DNA of 64,000 nt, taken from contig OX421965.1 in assembly GCA_949128115.1 (NCBI GenBank), positions 7,568,753 through 7,632,752 of the forward strand, in the 5' to 3' direction. Position numbers and translations under genes: made by a program. Under the pieces are notes generated by a model. The model worked only from the letters and a program-made list of their open reading frames with translations, ran no database searches and was not told the DNA's origin. Within the stretch, counting starts at the first letter, position 1. Each line of letters starts with the position of its first letter. This DNA comes from Anaspis maculata. Taxonomy: Eukaryota > Arthropoda > Insecta > Coleoptera > Scraptiidae. Below, in pieces: positions 11,005 through 23,499 of the stretch.

Positions 11005-11142
11005 ATTGCAGATAGACAGACATAGACAGACAAACAGACGAACTGATGGGCGGACAGGCAGGCAGGCAGGCAGACAGACAGACGGATAGACAGACAGACA
11101 TACAGAAGAACCAATGGACAGACGGACGGACAGACAGATCAA
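11005..11142. repeat. GACA/GACG-type microsatellite
   Basis: Imperfect tetranucleotide tract of GACA, GGCA and GACG units interrupted by short unique pieces. It directly precedes the 200-225-bp satellite. Similar tracts occur at 49108-49160 and 50218-50276. Confidence 0.85.
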
Positions 11143-13985
11143 CTTGCTCAAATTCTGTACAGGGTACAATCCTACGATTCGGTAACAAACTTTTTTTTTA
11201 ATCATCATACGAAAAAGATTCTGGAGTGAAGATTCTAAGAAGATACTGGAAATTGGAATAGGGATAAGTTACTGGGGAGTTGCCTTGATTCTCTTCCCGG
11301 ATCAGTCTTTTGCCATACCTTCAAGATTTTTTGATCGATATTGCTCAAATTTTGCACAATCATTTGTAGGTTTGGGTAATAACTTTTTCAAAATTAACCT
11401 AGGGAGAAGATTCTGGGGAAAAGATTTTCGGGAAAAGATACTCGGAAGAAGACCCTGGGATTTATAAAGGGGATGGAATATTGGAAAGTTGCACCAATTT
11501 TCTTACCGGGATCAATCTTTTGGCATAGCTTTCGAAACTTTCCATCAATTTTGCCCAAAATTTGTACGGGTACAGGGTACATTTCTATGATTAGGTAACA
11601 ATACCTTTTCTCACAATTATCACGAGAAAAAAGTTTTAGAAATATACAATTCTTGGGAAAGACCCTAGAAATTGTGATAAGATTGAGCTACTGGGGAGTT
11701 GCCCCGATTTTCTTACCCGAATCAATGTATCGCCAAAGCTTCAAGATCTTTTGATCGTGTTTGTATAGACACAGGGTACATTCCTATGCTTGTGTAATCA
11801 AAACTTTTCACAAAATCATCGTAGAAGATTCTAGAGAGAAGATACACGGGAGAAGAACCTAGAAATCATAAAAGGGGTGAGATACTGGAAAGTTTGTTAT
11901 CATCTTTTTTTTAAATATATTTTTTCAAGTCTGTTACCAAGATAAATTTTTTGGCATAGCTTTTCGATCTTTTGATCAATTTTGTACGAGTACAGAATAC
12001 ATTCCGATTCCTCTCTATGATCGGGTGGCAATACCTTTTCTCTTAGGAAGAAGATTCTGGAAGGAACATTCTAGGCAAAGAAGACCCTGGCGATTGGAAT
12101 AAGATTATTGGGAAGTTGCCTCGATTTTCTTATCCGGATCAATTTTCTGTCAGAGCTTCAAGATCTCTTGATCGATTTTGCCCATACTTTGTACAGGCAC
12201 AGGATACATTCCTATGATTGGGTAATGATAATTTTTACAAAATTATCTTAGGAAGAAGATTCTGGGAAGAATATTTTCAAGAAAAGATACTCAGGAAAAG
12301 ATGCTTCAAACTATAAAAGGGATGGGAAATTAAGAAGTTGCACCAATTCTCTTGCCAGGATCAATTTTTTGGCATAATTTAAAAAATTTTGATCAATTTT
12401 GCGAGAACCTGGTAAGGGTAAGGGGTACAGGGTGCATTGCAATGATTGGGTAATATTCACTTTTTCAAAATTACCCCAGTGAGAATACTTGGGGAGAAGC
12501 TTCTAGAGAGAGAAGATGCACGAGAGAACACCCTAGGGATCATAAAGGGGTAAGATCCTTTTAGTAGAACCAATTTTCTCACCAGGATGAGCTTTTTGGC
12601 ATAGCTTTTACGTCTTCTGTATACAAAGTGTTAGCAGTAGGTCATTATAAAAATCACATTTTTCATAATTATCCTGGGGGAAAAATTCTGGGGAGAAAAT
12701 TCTCGTTGAAAGACCCTGGGGGCTATTAAAAGTAAGTTATCGAGGAGTTGCTCCGATTTTCCAAATCTGATCAATATTTTTGCCATAGCTTTTAGATCTT
12801 TTGTTCGGATTTTGGAAAGAAAATTCTCAGAAGACCCAGGAGAGAAAATTCTTGGGAGAAGACCCTGAAGGTTATAATAGGGATAAGATCCTAAGAAGTT
12901 GCCCCAAAAATCCTGAAAAGATCAATTTTTATGCCATAGCTTTTAGACCTCTTCGTCGATTTTACCCAAATTTTGTTCAGATCCATATTTCTGTAAATTG
13001 CATGGGTAATGAATGATAGTTCTTTTTACACTGATCCCAAAGAAGACTCTGGGAAAGATTCTCGGGAGAAGTGTCTTGGGATTATAATGGGGTAAGGCAC
13101 TGTGGAGTTGTCCCGATTTGCCTATACCCTAAAATTCTTTCCATAGCTTTTAGATTTGGTGATAGATTTCGGCCAAATTTTGTACAGGTGCAGGGTACAT
13201 TCCTATGACTTGGTAATTAAAACTTTTTACAACATTGTCGTAGAAAATTCTAGAGGGAAGATTTCTGGAAAGAGATACTCGTGAGAAGATAACAGGGAGA
13301 AGAACCTGGAAATCATAAATAGGATGAAATAAAGTTTCTCATCAGAATCAGATTTTTGGCATAGCTTTTCGATATTTTGATCAATTTTGCTCAAGCTTTG
13401 TACGAGTACAGGAAACATTCCAATCTATGATTGGGTGACAATACCTTTTTTCACAATTATCATGTGAAGAAGATTCTGGAAGGAACATCCTGGGCAGAGG
13501 AGACCCTGGCAATTGGAATAAGATTATTGGGGAGTTGCTCCGATTTTCTTGCCCGGATCTATTTTTTTGCCAAAACTTCAAGATCTCTTGATCGATTTCG
13601 ACCACACTCTGTAGATTTTCGGAAGAAGACACACGGAAGGAGGCTATGAGATTTATAAAAGGAATAAGATACTGGGGAGTTGTACCAATTTTCTTACCAG
13701 GATCAATTTTTTGGAATAGCTTTTAGATCTTTTGATCAATTTTGTTCAAACTTTGAACGGGCATAGGGTACGTTTCTATGATCAGTTAACAATATCTTTT
13801 CTCACAATTATCATGGGATCACGATTCTGGAAGAAGATTCTGGAGAGAAGATTCTGAGGAGAGAATATTCTGAGGAGAGAAGACTCTGGCAATTGTCTGG
13901 GGAGTTTCCCCGATTTTCTTACCCGGATCAATTATTTGATAGAGCTTCAAGATCTCTTGATCGATTTTGCCCACACTACCTGTAC
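11140..13985 (+). repeat. Satellite array, ~200-225-bp units, about 13-14 copies
   Basis: A recurrent unit contains, in order, TTTTTGGCATAGCTTT, a TTTTGATCAATTTTGCC segment, TTGTACAGGTACAGGGTACA, TTCCTATGATTGGGTAA, AGAAGATTCTGGGGAGAAGA and a GTTGC(C)CCGATTTTCTTACC segment. TTTTGATC-type anchors fall at about 11329, 11530, 11750, 11968, 12168, 12385, 12802, 12950, 13152, 13377, 13580, 13730 and 13957, giving mostly 200-227-bp spacing with two short (~150 bp) units. Monomers differ by many substitutions and indels, so the array is old. No coding signal. Confidence 0.85.
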
Positions 13986-13989
13986 TGAA

Positions 13990-15335
13990 AAAGCTACTTA
14001 TACACATCTAAAACCCACACGGGCGACTTTGCCCAGACGAGAGTGTGCCTTGAATGCATCAGAACAACAATGACAGAGATAATTGGGATGTTAAATAATA
14101 GATAAGCAAGCAAGTCGATAACACACCAGGGGGTCCATTGAACTTGCCCGTATTCAATTTTTCAAAGCATTTCCGAGTCGGACGACATTACAGGTAGTTG
14201 ACACGCGGAAGTTCCAGTAAAACATTATTGGCTTTCCAAGTGATGTTCGATTTATTGAATACAGATTAGCTTAGCGCTTCGTTTTATTGAGGTCCAGTTG
14301 CAAGAGTCCGAGTTTGATCTTCACAGTTTAATTATCGTGGAAATGATAGTTGCTTGAACTAAACCTGTGACAATGAAGCTAAGTTCAGAATTAAAATCGA
14401 ACTGAGCAACCAGATCTAGGAGAAAAAGTGAACTTTCGGTGACGGAGTCAGGACTTGAACGGCTCCTGTTTCGATGCAAATTCTCAGAGGAACATGAGCG
14501 GTACCACAGCAATAACTTGTAACACCAATTTAATGAGTTTGAATAAGCATACGCTTAGGAATTCACATATTGATTTGATTACCTTTTACTGCCAATTTCA
14601 CAATCTTTCTGGCATTTTAAGAAAAAGTTTATATTAATATTTATTATCCTGAAAACAATTCAACCCGTGGAAGAATTCGTTTGGTATATACCTAGAAATT
14701 TTCAACGCGCTGGCTGTAGAAACAAACAAATCCGCTATATTTATGAGAGCTCCAACCTTGAGATTTAGACCGACATCGCACAAATACACATAAAATCAAT
14801 GTTTTCTCATCATCCACTTTCATAATGGCCCTAATACCGTTTCCGTGATACAGCGAGAGACCGTCTGACGGCTGGAGATGAGATGAAAATAAAAATTTAA
14901 CACTCCATTACGTGGCGGAACGCACATTGGAACGCATCATTCGAGCCAGATCGCGGTGTACTTAAACCACCGGAAAAAATCTACCTCATTCTTTCGCCCA
15001 CCTACCTTATAAATCCAAAGGCATCAGAGCCTACAACAGCCACTTTTACTGCTGCAGGAGCAGTAGGAGCACTTTTTCACACGCTTCGAAATCCATTGTG
15101 AAATCTGGAAAAAGAAACAACAACATTATTAACGATCACTTTCCTTATTTCTTCTGAATTGCGCTGGCTGGTGGCATTAGACACGATTTTTATTGTAATA
15201 GTGAAATTTGGTTTTGGGCGGATAAAGTAGAGCACCGCGGGTCTGCTCTTTTATTATTCATTATGAGCTTAAGCTATACTAAATTGTATAAGAATCGCAA
15301 TCCTGTGTGTTTAGAACAATAATTGAAACAGTAAG
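13990..15335. other. No supported feature
   Basis: Spacer between two unrelated satellites. Only short ORFs; no repeat unit or gene structure that I can support. Confidence 0.4.
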
Positions 15336-15339
15336 AATG

Positions 15340-17815
15340 GATTTCTCTTCTTTGCCGTGCGACAATTTGACTCGTTATTCCATAACAAGTCTGTTTTTGT
15401 TTCTATCGCCTATTGCCTTATCTAGCTTATAGCAATGAACATCCACTTTTCGCACTAAATCTTGAAAAGAGTCAAAGCTGTACTGTACTCGAATGAACTC
15501 ATATCGGTTCTGTTCCTGAATAAGTGGTGCAGTAAATATGCATTCCTTCCTGACTCGTTCAGGAAGATTCACTATGGGTCGTTCTTTCGTAACAAGTCTC
15601 TTCTTGTTTCTAGCGAACAATGAAAATCAGTTTTCTGCACAAAACCTGCACAACAGTCAAAGATGTACCACAATAAGCCCATTTTGGTTCTGTTCTTGAA
15701 TTACTGGAGCGATAAGAATGCAGTCCTCGCCTCCGTCGTGAAACAATCTGTCTCGCTGGTCCACAACCAACCCGATTTTAATTCTGGTTCCTATCAAGCA
15801 CTCGATTTAGTTGGCGGTAAAAATCCATTTTTCTCCCTAGAGCTGAAACAGAGTCAAAGTTGAACCCAAATAAGCTGATCTCGGTTTTGTTCCTGAACGA
15901 ATAGGGCGGTAAGGATGCATTTCTCGCCTTAACAGTGCGACAATTCGCCTATTTGTTCTGCAACAAACCAGTTTTTGTTCCTAGTTCTTTTAATAGGATT
16001 TAACCAAGAGACAAACATCCACTTTCAGCACTAGTTCTACAACAGAGGCAAAATTGAGCTCAAACAAGCTTCTCTGGTTCTGTTTCTTAATTGTTAGAGC
16101 GAATTTGTTTGTTTCCGTCGTGTGACAATTTGTCCCGTTGGTCTATAAGGAACCACTTTTTGTTGTTTCTTGTTTCTACTTCTACTACTCAATTTAGTCG
16201 AGCGATAAACATCTACTTTTACCAATAGATATGCAACAGAGTCAAAGCTGAGCCCGAACAAGCTTATTTCGGTTCTGTTCTTGAATGACTAGGGCGGTAA
16301 GGATGCATTTCACGCCTCAGCAGTGCGACAATTCGCCTCCTTGTTCTACAACTAACCAGTTTTTGTTCCTAGTTCTTCTAATAGGATTTAACCGAGCGAC
16401 AAGGATCCACTTGCCACACTTGTTTTACAACAGAGGCAAAATTAAACCTAAACAAGCTTCTGTGGTTTTGTTTCCAAATTACTAGAGCGCATTTGTTGCT
16501 TCCGTCGTGAGACAATTTGCCCCGTTAGTTCATAACGAACCAGTTTTTGTTTTTGTTTCTACTACTTAATTTAGTCGAGCGACAAACATCCTCTTTTCCT
16601 ACTAGATATGCAACATAGTCAAAGTTGAACCCCAACACGCGTCTTCCGGTTTTGATCCTAGGTGACTAGGGCGGTAAGGATGCATTTCATGCATTAGCAT
16701 TGCAAAAATTCGCCTCACTGTTCTACAACAAACCAGTTTTGGTTTCCAGTTCTTTTTACTGTATTTAACCGAGCGACAAACATCCACTTTTAGCACTAGT
16801 TCTACAACAGAAGCAAAATTAAACCCAAAGCTCGGCTGGTTTTGTTCCCAAAATTCCTAGAGCACATTTGTTGCTTCCGTCGTGAAACAATTTGCCCCGT
16901 CGCGTCGGTCCATAACAAACCAGCTCTTGTTTCTACTACTCAATTTAGTTGAGCGATAAACATCCACTTTTCCCACTAGATCTGCAACAGAGTCAAAGCT
17001 GAACCTGGACAAGCTTATTTCGGCTCTGTTTTTGAATGACTTAGGCTGTATTTCACGCCTTAGCGGTGCGACAATTCGCCTCACTGTTTTATAACAAAAC
17101 TATTTCGGTTTCCAGTTCTATCAACTGTATTCAACCGAGCGACAAACATCCACAAACCAGTTTCTGTTTCTTGTTTCTACTACTCAATTTGGTCGAGCGA
17201 TAAACTTCCACTTTTCCCATTAGATATGCAACAGAGTCGAAGCTTAGCTTATTCGAAGAAGCTTATTTTGGTTCTGTTCTTGAATGACTAGGGCGGTAAG
17301 AATGTATTTCACGCCTTAGCATTGCTACAATTCGCCGTATTTGTCTACAACAAACCAGTTTTTGTTTAAAGTTCTTTTTACAGTATTCAACCGAGTGACA
17401 AACATCCACTTTTCGCACTAGTTCTACAACAGAGGCGAAATCCAACCCAAACAAGCTTGTCTGGTTTTGTTTCTAAATTGCTAGAGGGGATTTGTTGCTT
17501 CTGTCATGAGACAATGTGCCCCGTTGCGTTGGTCCATAACAAACCAGATTTCGTTTCGTGTTTGTATTACTCAATTTAGTCGAGCGATAAACATCTACTT
17601 TTCCCACTAGATCTGCAACAGAGTCGAAGCTAAATCCGAGCAAGCTTATCTTGGCTCTGTTCCTGAATGACAAGGGCGGTAAGAATGTATTTCTCGCCTT
17701 AGCAGTGCGACAATTCGTCTTACTGTTCTTCGACAAGCCAGTCGCTGTTTCCAGTTCTTCTTACCGAGCGACAAACATCCACTTTTCCCACTAGATCTGC
17801 AGAAGATACCGTTTT
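15340..17815 (+). repeat. Satellite array, ~190-bp units with an A/B higher-order pattern
   Basis: Units of ~180-199 bp are anchored on AACATCCACTTTT (about 15441, 15640, 15828, 16019, 16212, 16409, 16588, 16783, 16963, 17152, 17207, 17403, 17591, 17777). From ~16.0 kb two types alternate. Type A has TAGTTCTACAACAGAGGCAA and a TTGTTGCTTCCGTCGTGA segment. Type B has TAGATCTGCAACAGAGTC and GGGCGGTAAGGATGCATTTC. The repeating block is thus a dimer of ~380 bp. One A unit near 17150 is truncated, bringing two anchors to 55 bp. Confidence 0.87.
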
Positions 17816-17819
17816 GTAT

Positions 17820-19495
17820 TAGAAACTGGAAAAAGTTTCAAATTCGAATGTTCAGAATGTTCAAATTCGACAGAGATTCCATTAGAATGCAAGGAGTTCT
17901 AGAAAGTGAACGGGCTGCCAAAAGTTGCAAGGATGTCGTATACCGAAGAGTTCTTAAGCGGTTCGAATTACTAGAAAAAAGACCCTTGGAAGATTCCACA
18001 GGAAATTAAACGAAACAAACTTCGAAATGCTGAAAGCTCTAATGCAAAAGAGCGTGTTTACTGAAACCTCGACTGGGGCGGAAAACTTGTTGCAACACTA
18101 ATTTCGCTCATCTCCATGCAGTGGGTGGATCCCGGCAAAGACTTGTTGAAAACTAACGCAGTTAGCTCGGGTTTACTGCACACTTTTTCTACATATTCGA
18201 AATTATCCCATCAACTATGCACATTTTGCGGTATTTTGGTGTTTGTTTCCACGTGATATCCTGAACAAGTGCAATTTCCAAACTATGTACGGGCAGGTTG
18301 CAGGTATACCTGTTACTTAAGCATATTCCATTATTATCGCAAGTGAAAGAGCGCCCAGATGTTGAGCTCGGGCTTTTGAGCTTATTATGTCGGCATATGT
18401 ATGTAATATGCACATTACGAGCAGGCTGTTGCCTTGCATGATGAATAATCTGAGCACGAGGAAAAGGTGGAAGCAGAAAAGTATGCGGCGCATTTAATTG
18501 AACACGGCTCAATAATTCGTCGGCTTTAGTAGGTAAGTGAACTACAAATAAAAAGCTGCATTTCATTAACCACGCATGTTGAGTAACGTTTTTACGAGCG
18601 AGCGTTTTGAACACGAAGTGCAATTTATAATGTGTAACAAGGATGAAAACGATGTCGCAGTTTTCACTAATTCCCAATGTTTTGGGTTTTGTGTGTGAAA
18701 AATAGCGAATTCAACAAGGAATTAAGAATTTTATCAGACCCGAACTAATTGGACTGGCCGCTTTTTTTTCTTGCGGGAAGCAAATTTCATTTTTAAATCG
18801 CAATAAAATGAAGATGCAGTTCTAATGAAAAGAATCGAGTCTTTTGAACCGCGTTGGAAAAACTAAGCTTGAATGCACGTTTGACCCGACCCTCAGATCA
18901 TGTTGGACGTTTCCAGTCGTTGACATGTGCATGTGCATGATATCAAAGCTTGGAGAAACCGATTTGCAGCTTTTGCTTTTCTTTGAGCATTGACAATGGC
19001 TTTTTTTGCGTTCCATTCCAAGCGAGATTATGGCAATCACGTCAAGCAGATGTTTAGCAATTAACAGTTCAAACATTGTTCTCCTAAAGTATTTGTTGAG
19101 GACATTGCTAATTTTTTCGAGTAGAATAATTGAGATTCTCTCATTGTAAACTTTCTACTAATACTACTAGTTCAGCAAAAAAAATTGTCAAAGGAAAAGA
19201 GTGAAATCGCGAAAAGCCAGACTTCATTCAGAAATTCAACCAAGAAAAGTAATTAAAGACAGCTCATGGAATATCTTTGTTCCATACTGCACCAGCACCT
19301 TTTTTATCCATACGTGAAACACATCGTAAAACACACAATCACGTTTAAAAAGGGTTTCCGACGCCACTGCAAAAGTGGATTGGTAGAATACACTTTTGGC
19401 GCCTTCAGTTCAAAAACAGAAAATTAAAAACTTTGTATAAGACTTTCTTGGAGAGAAATGCATGATGGACGATGCTACTTCAATCTTACGCCCTT
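17820..19495. other. No supported gene
   Basis: Unique-looking AT-rich sequence. The longest open frame is a 162-codon minus-strand ORF (18189-18677) with a faint LDL-receptor-A-like CDNNGICLSNRYTC stretch but no full Cys pattern. I did not call it. Confidence 0.35.
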
Positions 19496-19499
19496 CAGC

Positions 19500-19635
19500 T
19501 GTTTATATTTTTTGATCTTCCGATATTCTTAAATCTTTCGATCAATCGATTTTTTGGAACTTTGTTCTTCCTTGAACTCCGATTCATCGATTCATTGATC
19601 TAACGATTCATGGAATCAACGGTTCATCGATCCAT
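19500..19635 (+). repeat. GATCTTTCGATC-type array, left part
   Basis: Degenerate GATC(T/C)TTCGATC and TTCATCGATC words in tandem. The same array resumes at 23500, so the 19636-23498 element appears to be inserted in it. Confidence 0.6.
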
Positions 19636-19907
19636 ACAGTAATAAAGTGTTCAACAAAATAAGTGTCACATTGCAAAATTTGATCTGATTTTGAAACTTA
19701 CAACTTTGGATCTCTACAAGCGATTTAGGTCATTTTTGGACCGTTCGCTAGGACAATTATTCAGCTATTAGTCCGTAATTTTGCAAAACACAAACTCTTC
19801 ACATAATATTTATACAGGGTGCTTAATAGACTAGGCACAATTTCTAAAAGTTTGACATGCACCCCCCTCTTGAACAAAAAATTACCTAACCGGATTCCAA
19901 CACCGTA

Positions 19908-20826
19908 GGCAAAAAGGTAAATAATACATACCTCGGAATGGCTTTTGAATTTCGGATTTTACCTCTTTTATTTACAGATCGACCTCAAAAAGTCAACTTT
20001 TTGGTATTACACTAATAACTTTCTTATTCGTGAGCGATTTTCAAGATTTTGATCTCATTTTGATGCTAAACTTAAGGTAGGATCAGAGAATCAAAAACTC
20101 AAGACAAAGATTCAAAATACAGGATTGCACAAAAAGTGACCCGAACCTGGACTGTTCTTGAAATCTGGTTGGGAGGAGAATCGAATAAACATCAACTTAC
20201 GTAAGAAACAATCATTCATTTTGAACACTTCAAGGTGTTTATTGTCATGTATGAGACTAGCATTGTTGGTGGATGAACTAACTTTCGAATGCATGTTTTC
20301 GGTGGAGAATCGGGATCGGGGCCTTGCTCGATGAGAACTGCTCGTAACCAACGTTACAAAAATCGAAACAATCACTCACTTGTCGGTCACGGCTTGTTAG
20401 TGATTCTCATCGCTTTCGAAACTTTCGTTACGAACATTTTCAGGTGCACAAGGGCGACGACTCTCCTTCAATAGCATGCAGCTCTGATTTGTCTAGGTCA
20501 TCAACAATTCTAGTCCCATAGAAGGAAAAAAAGCACCTTCAAGTGATTAGAATGAATGGTTCTTTAGAGGATTTTCATTCGATTCTCCTCTCAACCCAGA
20601 TTCCGAGAGCGTTTCAGGTTTAGGTCATGTTTCATGCAGCCTGATCCTTTGGTATTCTTACTTCGAGCCTTAGCTTCAAAATGAGCCTAAAATTCTAGGA
20701 ATCGGTCAACGTGGGAAAAAGTTACTACTGCTGCAACACGTAAAAGTTGATTGTTTGAGGTCATCCCGTAAATAAAGGAGATCAATGGAAAATTCAAATA
20801 CTATTCCAAGGTATAAAGTCTACCTC
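19908..20826. mobile_element. Nested foldback inside the left arm
   Basis: This ~0.9-kb block is missing from the matching position of the right arm (23215-23235 reads straight through as ACTACGGTGTTGGAATCC). It is itself an inverted repeat: CCTCGGAATGGCTTTTGAAT, TTTATTTACAGATCGACCTC and GGAGGAGAATCGAAT near 19930-20190 pair with sequence at ~20570-20820. Both junctions carry a CTACGGTAG-related word, probably the target site. Confidence 0.72.
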
Positions 20827-21974
20827 TGTACCTACGGTAGTACGTATGAATCTTGGTGTTATTATAGTTGGGAGTTACCATGCCTGTAAAAGTTTGGCCA
20901 CCCTTTCAAATTTGTTCTTTGGGACCCTTAGAGACATTTAAGAAGGGTGGCCAAAGTGAGTCTCTGGGGAGTTTTCTGCAGGACACCGGAAACAAGATGG
21001 CGGTTCAAAAATACCGGAAACAATTATAACTCGGCCTTTAGTTGACCTACGAAGGCAATTTAGACAGGTGGCCAAAGTGATCCACCGGGAAGCTTAACAC
21101 AAGGCCCCGAAGACAAGATGGCCGACAAAAATATCGAGAGTAATCATTATAATTCGTCTTATATTTTATATTTGAACCAAAAATAAAATGAACACGATTA
21201 CATCAATGTTTCACATTTTGTTGATAAACATAATTGTTACTTAAAATCAAAACTCTAAATGTAGGGTAACAGCACCAGTGGTAAATGATTCAGTTCTAAA
21301 CAAAGTCGAGTTTTTTGCAATGCACTGACTGCATCTAGTGTATCTCTGTTCTGCCTAGAGCCAAAGTGAGTCTCGGGAAAGTTCCCTGCAGGATCCCGAA
21401 AACAAGATGGCGGTCAAAACTATCGGATTATAGTTAAGTCGGCTTATATTCGACCTGCGAATAAAATTTAAACGATTATTCATTGAACGAAATATATTAA
21501 TCGCAATTAATCTGATTATTTATTGTTTTATCTCTTGTTGATGAACAAAGATAATTTCAAAATCTGCATGTAGAGTAACAGCGCCAGTAAATGATCGCAT
21601 TCCGCAATTTTTCTCAATATACTTGGCACGTTCTTCCTTCTTCCCTCGGCAATGACCGCATGCATGCGTCAAAAATGTCGAGATTGGAAATAATAACTAT
21701 ACTATCGGCTTATACGCCATGTACACAGAATTGAAATCCCACAATTCAGATCTTCTTTCTAATAAGTGAACACGAATGAAATAATTATTATAATCATCAG
21801 CTATAGAAGTGAACAAAATCTTTAACCAAAGAACAAATGATTGGAACTGAACGCTCGTTTTATAGCATAAGGGGATCAAGACGGACATCATTATCATAAT
21901 CACCAAGTTCTCATTTCTAAGACTAGTTGCATGCGTACCTCCATCCCTTCATTCCCTTTCTATCCTGTGCTAAC

Positions 21975-22373
21975 CTACGTATTCCCCTGAAGGTCAAATG
22001 CCAAATATCCTACATCCCTATAATTGCTTGTCTGGGAGCAGTCATCAAACCTGGGTCTACCTCTGCTCCTCTTTATTTCCACCCCCCGCCTGAAGTACAT
22101 CTCGAACAAGTCCTTTGTGTCTCGTAGGTACTCTACTATCCTATTATTTCTTCTCTTTACTGTTTTCCATATATTCCCTTCTCTCTCACTTTTTCCAGTA
22201 CTGATGCATTTTTTTAATATTTTTGTTCCCGATATAATTTTCCCATCGCAAGTATCCCTTCCATCTGTCTGCTTTTTCTTCATTTTCGCGCAAAATATCT
22301 CCGGTCTTGTTTCTGATGTCAGTGTTACTTGGCTCGATATCTCAAATATTAGCCAGTTTTCCCTACTTCTCAC
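21975..22373 (-). pseudogene. C-terminal remnant of a non-LTR retrotransposon reverse transcriptase
   Basis: The minus-strand ORF includes NNRIVEYLRDTKDLFEMYFR followed by RGVEIKRSRGRPRFDD. The arrangement 'W/R-hydrophobic-G/E-H/Y-L-R ... EGRVEGKR.RGRPR' is typical of the far C-terminus of endonuclease-reverse transcriptase proteins of non-LTR elements common in insects. Only this tail is present and its upstream part has no recognisable RT motifs, so it is a truncated relic. It lies at the centre of the 3.86-kb foldback. The plus-strand ORF over the same bases is a shadow. Confidence 0.5.
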
Positions 22374-23499
22374 TCATCTCCCACTTCTTTGCACATCTCA
22401 TCTCCTCAATCCATTGTTTATTGGCTTTCCTGCAATTTCGAATTTATTTCAGACATCGTGATAATATTTATCTATTACTGAAGAGATACAGCAATCCGTG
22501 GATACAATGGCTAATAGATGTATTCATTTTAGAGTCGAAAGGAACCGAGTTACTCTGATTCAAATTAATCAGAAAAAAATCGCAAAAAACTCGACTTTTT
22601 TTAGAAATTAATCATTTACTACTGGTGCTGTTACCCTACATTAAGAGTTTCAGGTAATTATCATGTTTAACAACAAAGGGTGAAACATTGATGATCGTTT
22701 TCAGTTCATTTGTAGGCCGAGTATAAAATATAAGCCAAATTATGATAATTGATTTCGATATTTTTGTCGGCCATCTTGTCTTCGGGGCCTCAAACTTCCC
22801 GGTGGCTCACTTTGGCCACCTGTCAAAATTGCCTTCAAAGGCCCCAAAAAACAATTGCACCTTACATTAGGTGCAGTAAGTGCAGTCGAGAAAAACCGTT
22901 ACAAAATATTGGGAAAAATGTAGTTCCCTCATTTACTGGTGCTGTTACCCTACATTATTTTTTTTATCTATCTATGTTCTTCAACCAAAGGGTAAACATA
23001 GATATAACCGTTGAAATTTCATTCGTAGGTCAACTAAAGGCCGAGTTAGTTTTTTTTCCGGTATTTTTGAGCCGCCATCTTGTTTCCGGTGTCCTGCAGA
23101 AAACTTCCCGGAGACTCACTTTGGCCACCCTTCTTAAATGTCTTTAAGGGTCCCAAAGATCAAATTTGGAAGGGTGGCCAAACTTTTACAGGCATGGTAA
23201 CTCCCAACTATGCATTCATACGTACTACGGTGTTGGAATCCATGGAAAAAATTTCTTGTTAAGCGGGAGCATGTCAAACTTTTGGAAGAAATGTTGCACT
23301 AGTCTACTGGACACCCTGAAGAAAGTTTATGTGAAGTATGTTGTTTTGCAAAGATACGAGCTAATAGCTGAAGGATTAGGCTAGCAAATAATGTGAAATT
23401 CCAAGAAATCCCTTGTAGGAATCCAAAGTTGTCTATTTCAAAGTCAGGTCAAATTTTGCAGGGTGTCACTTATTTTGTTGACCACTTTACTTTCACAGG

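Larger units (their letters stand above)
19636..23498. mobile_element. Large composite foldback element (3.86 kb)
   Basis: The left arm (19636-~19907, resuming ~20826-21335) is the imperfect reverse complement of the right arm (~22565-23498). Shared landmarks are the outer AAAGTG(G)TCAACAAAATAAGTG, AAAAGTTTGACATGC, GGATTCCAACACCGTAG, then CATGCCTGTAAAAGTTTGGC and blocks with CAAGATGGCGG. The ~1.2-kb centre contains a LINE-like relic (21975-22373). The left arm is split by a second foldback at ~19908-20826. Both flanks are GATCTTTCGATC array. No transposase ORF is visible. Confidence 0.78.

Noticed and set aside
10918..11208. 96-codon minus-strand ORF rich in Cys, Ser, Pro and Val
   Set aside because: Translation of the GACA-type microsatellite; the composition is an artefact of the repeat.
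15340..17815. CRISPR-like regularly spaced repeats
   Set aside because: The units are ~190 bp, diverged and contiguous without unique spacers, in a eukaryotic context. This is a satellite.
18189..18677. 162-codon minus-strand ORF with CDNNGICLSNRYTC, like part of an LDL-receptor class A repeat
   Set aside because: Only two to three of the six cysteines and no Asp/Glu-rich C-terminal calcium site. No convincing acceptor and no neighbouring LDLa or EGF exon.
21975..22373. Intact reverse-transcriptase gene
   Set aside because: Only a C-terminal RGRPR-type tail is recognisable, with no RT catalytic motifs upstream.
22024..22461. 145-codon plus-strand ORF, hydrophobic and Ser/Phe-rich
   Set aside because: It is the pyrimidine-rich complement of the LINE-like minus-strand relic.
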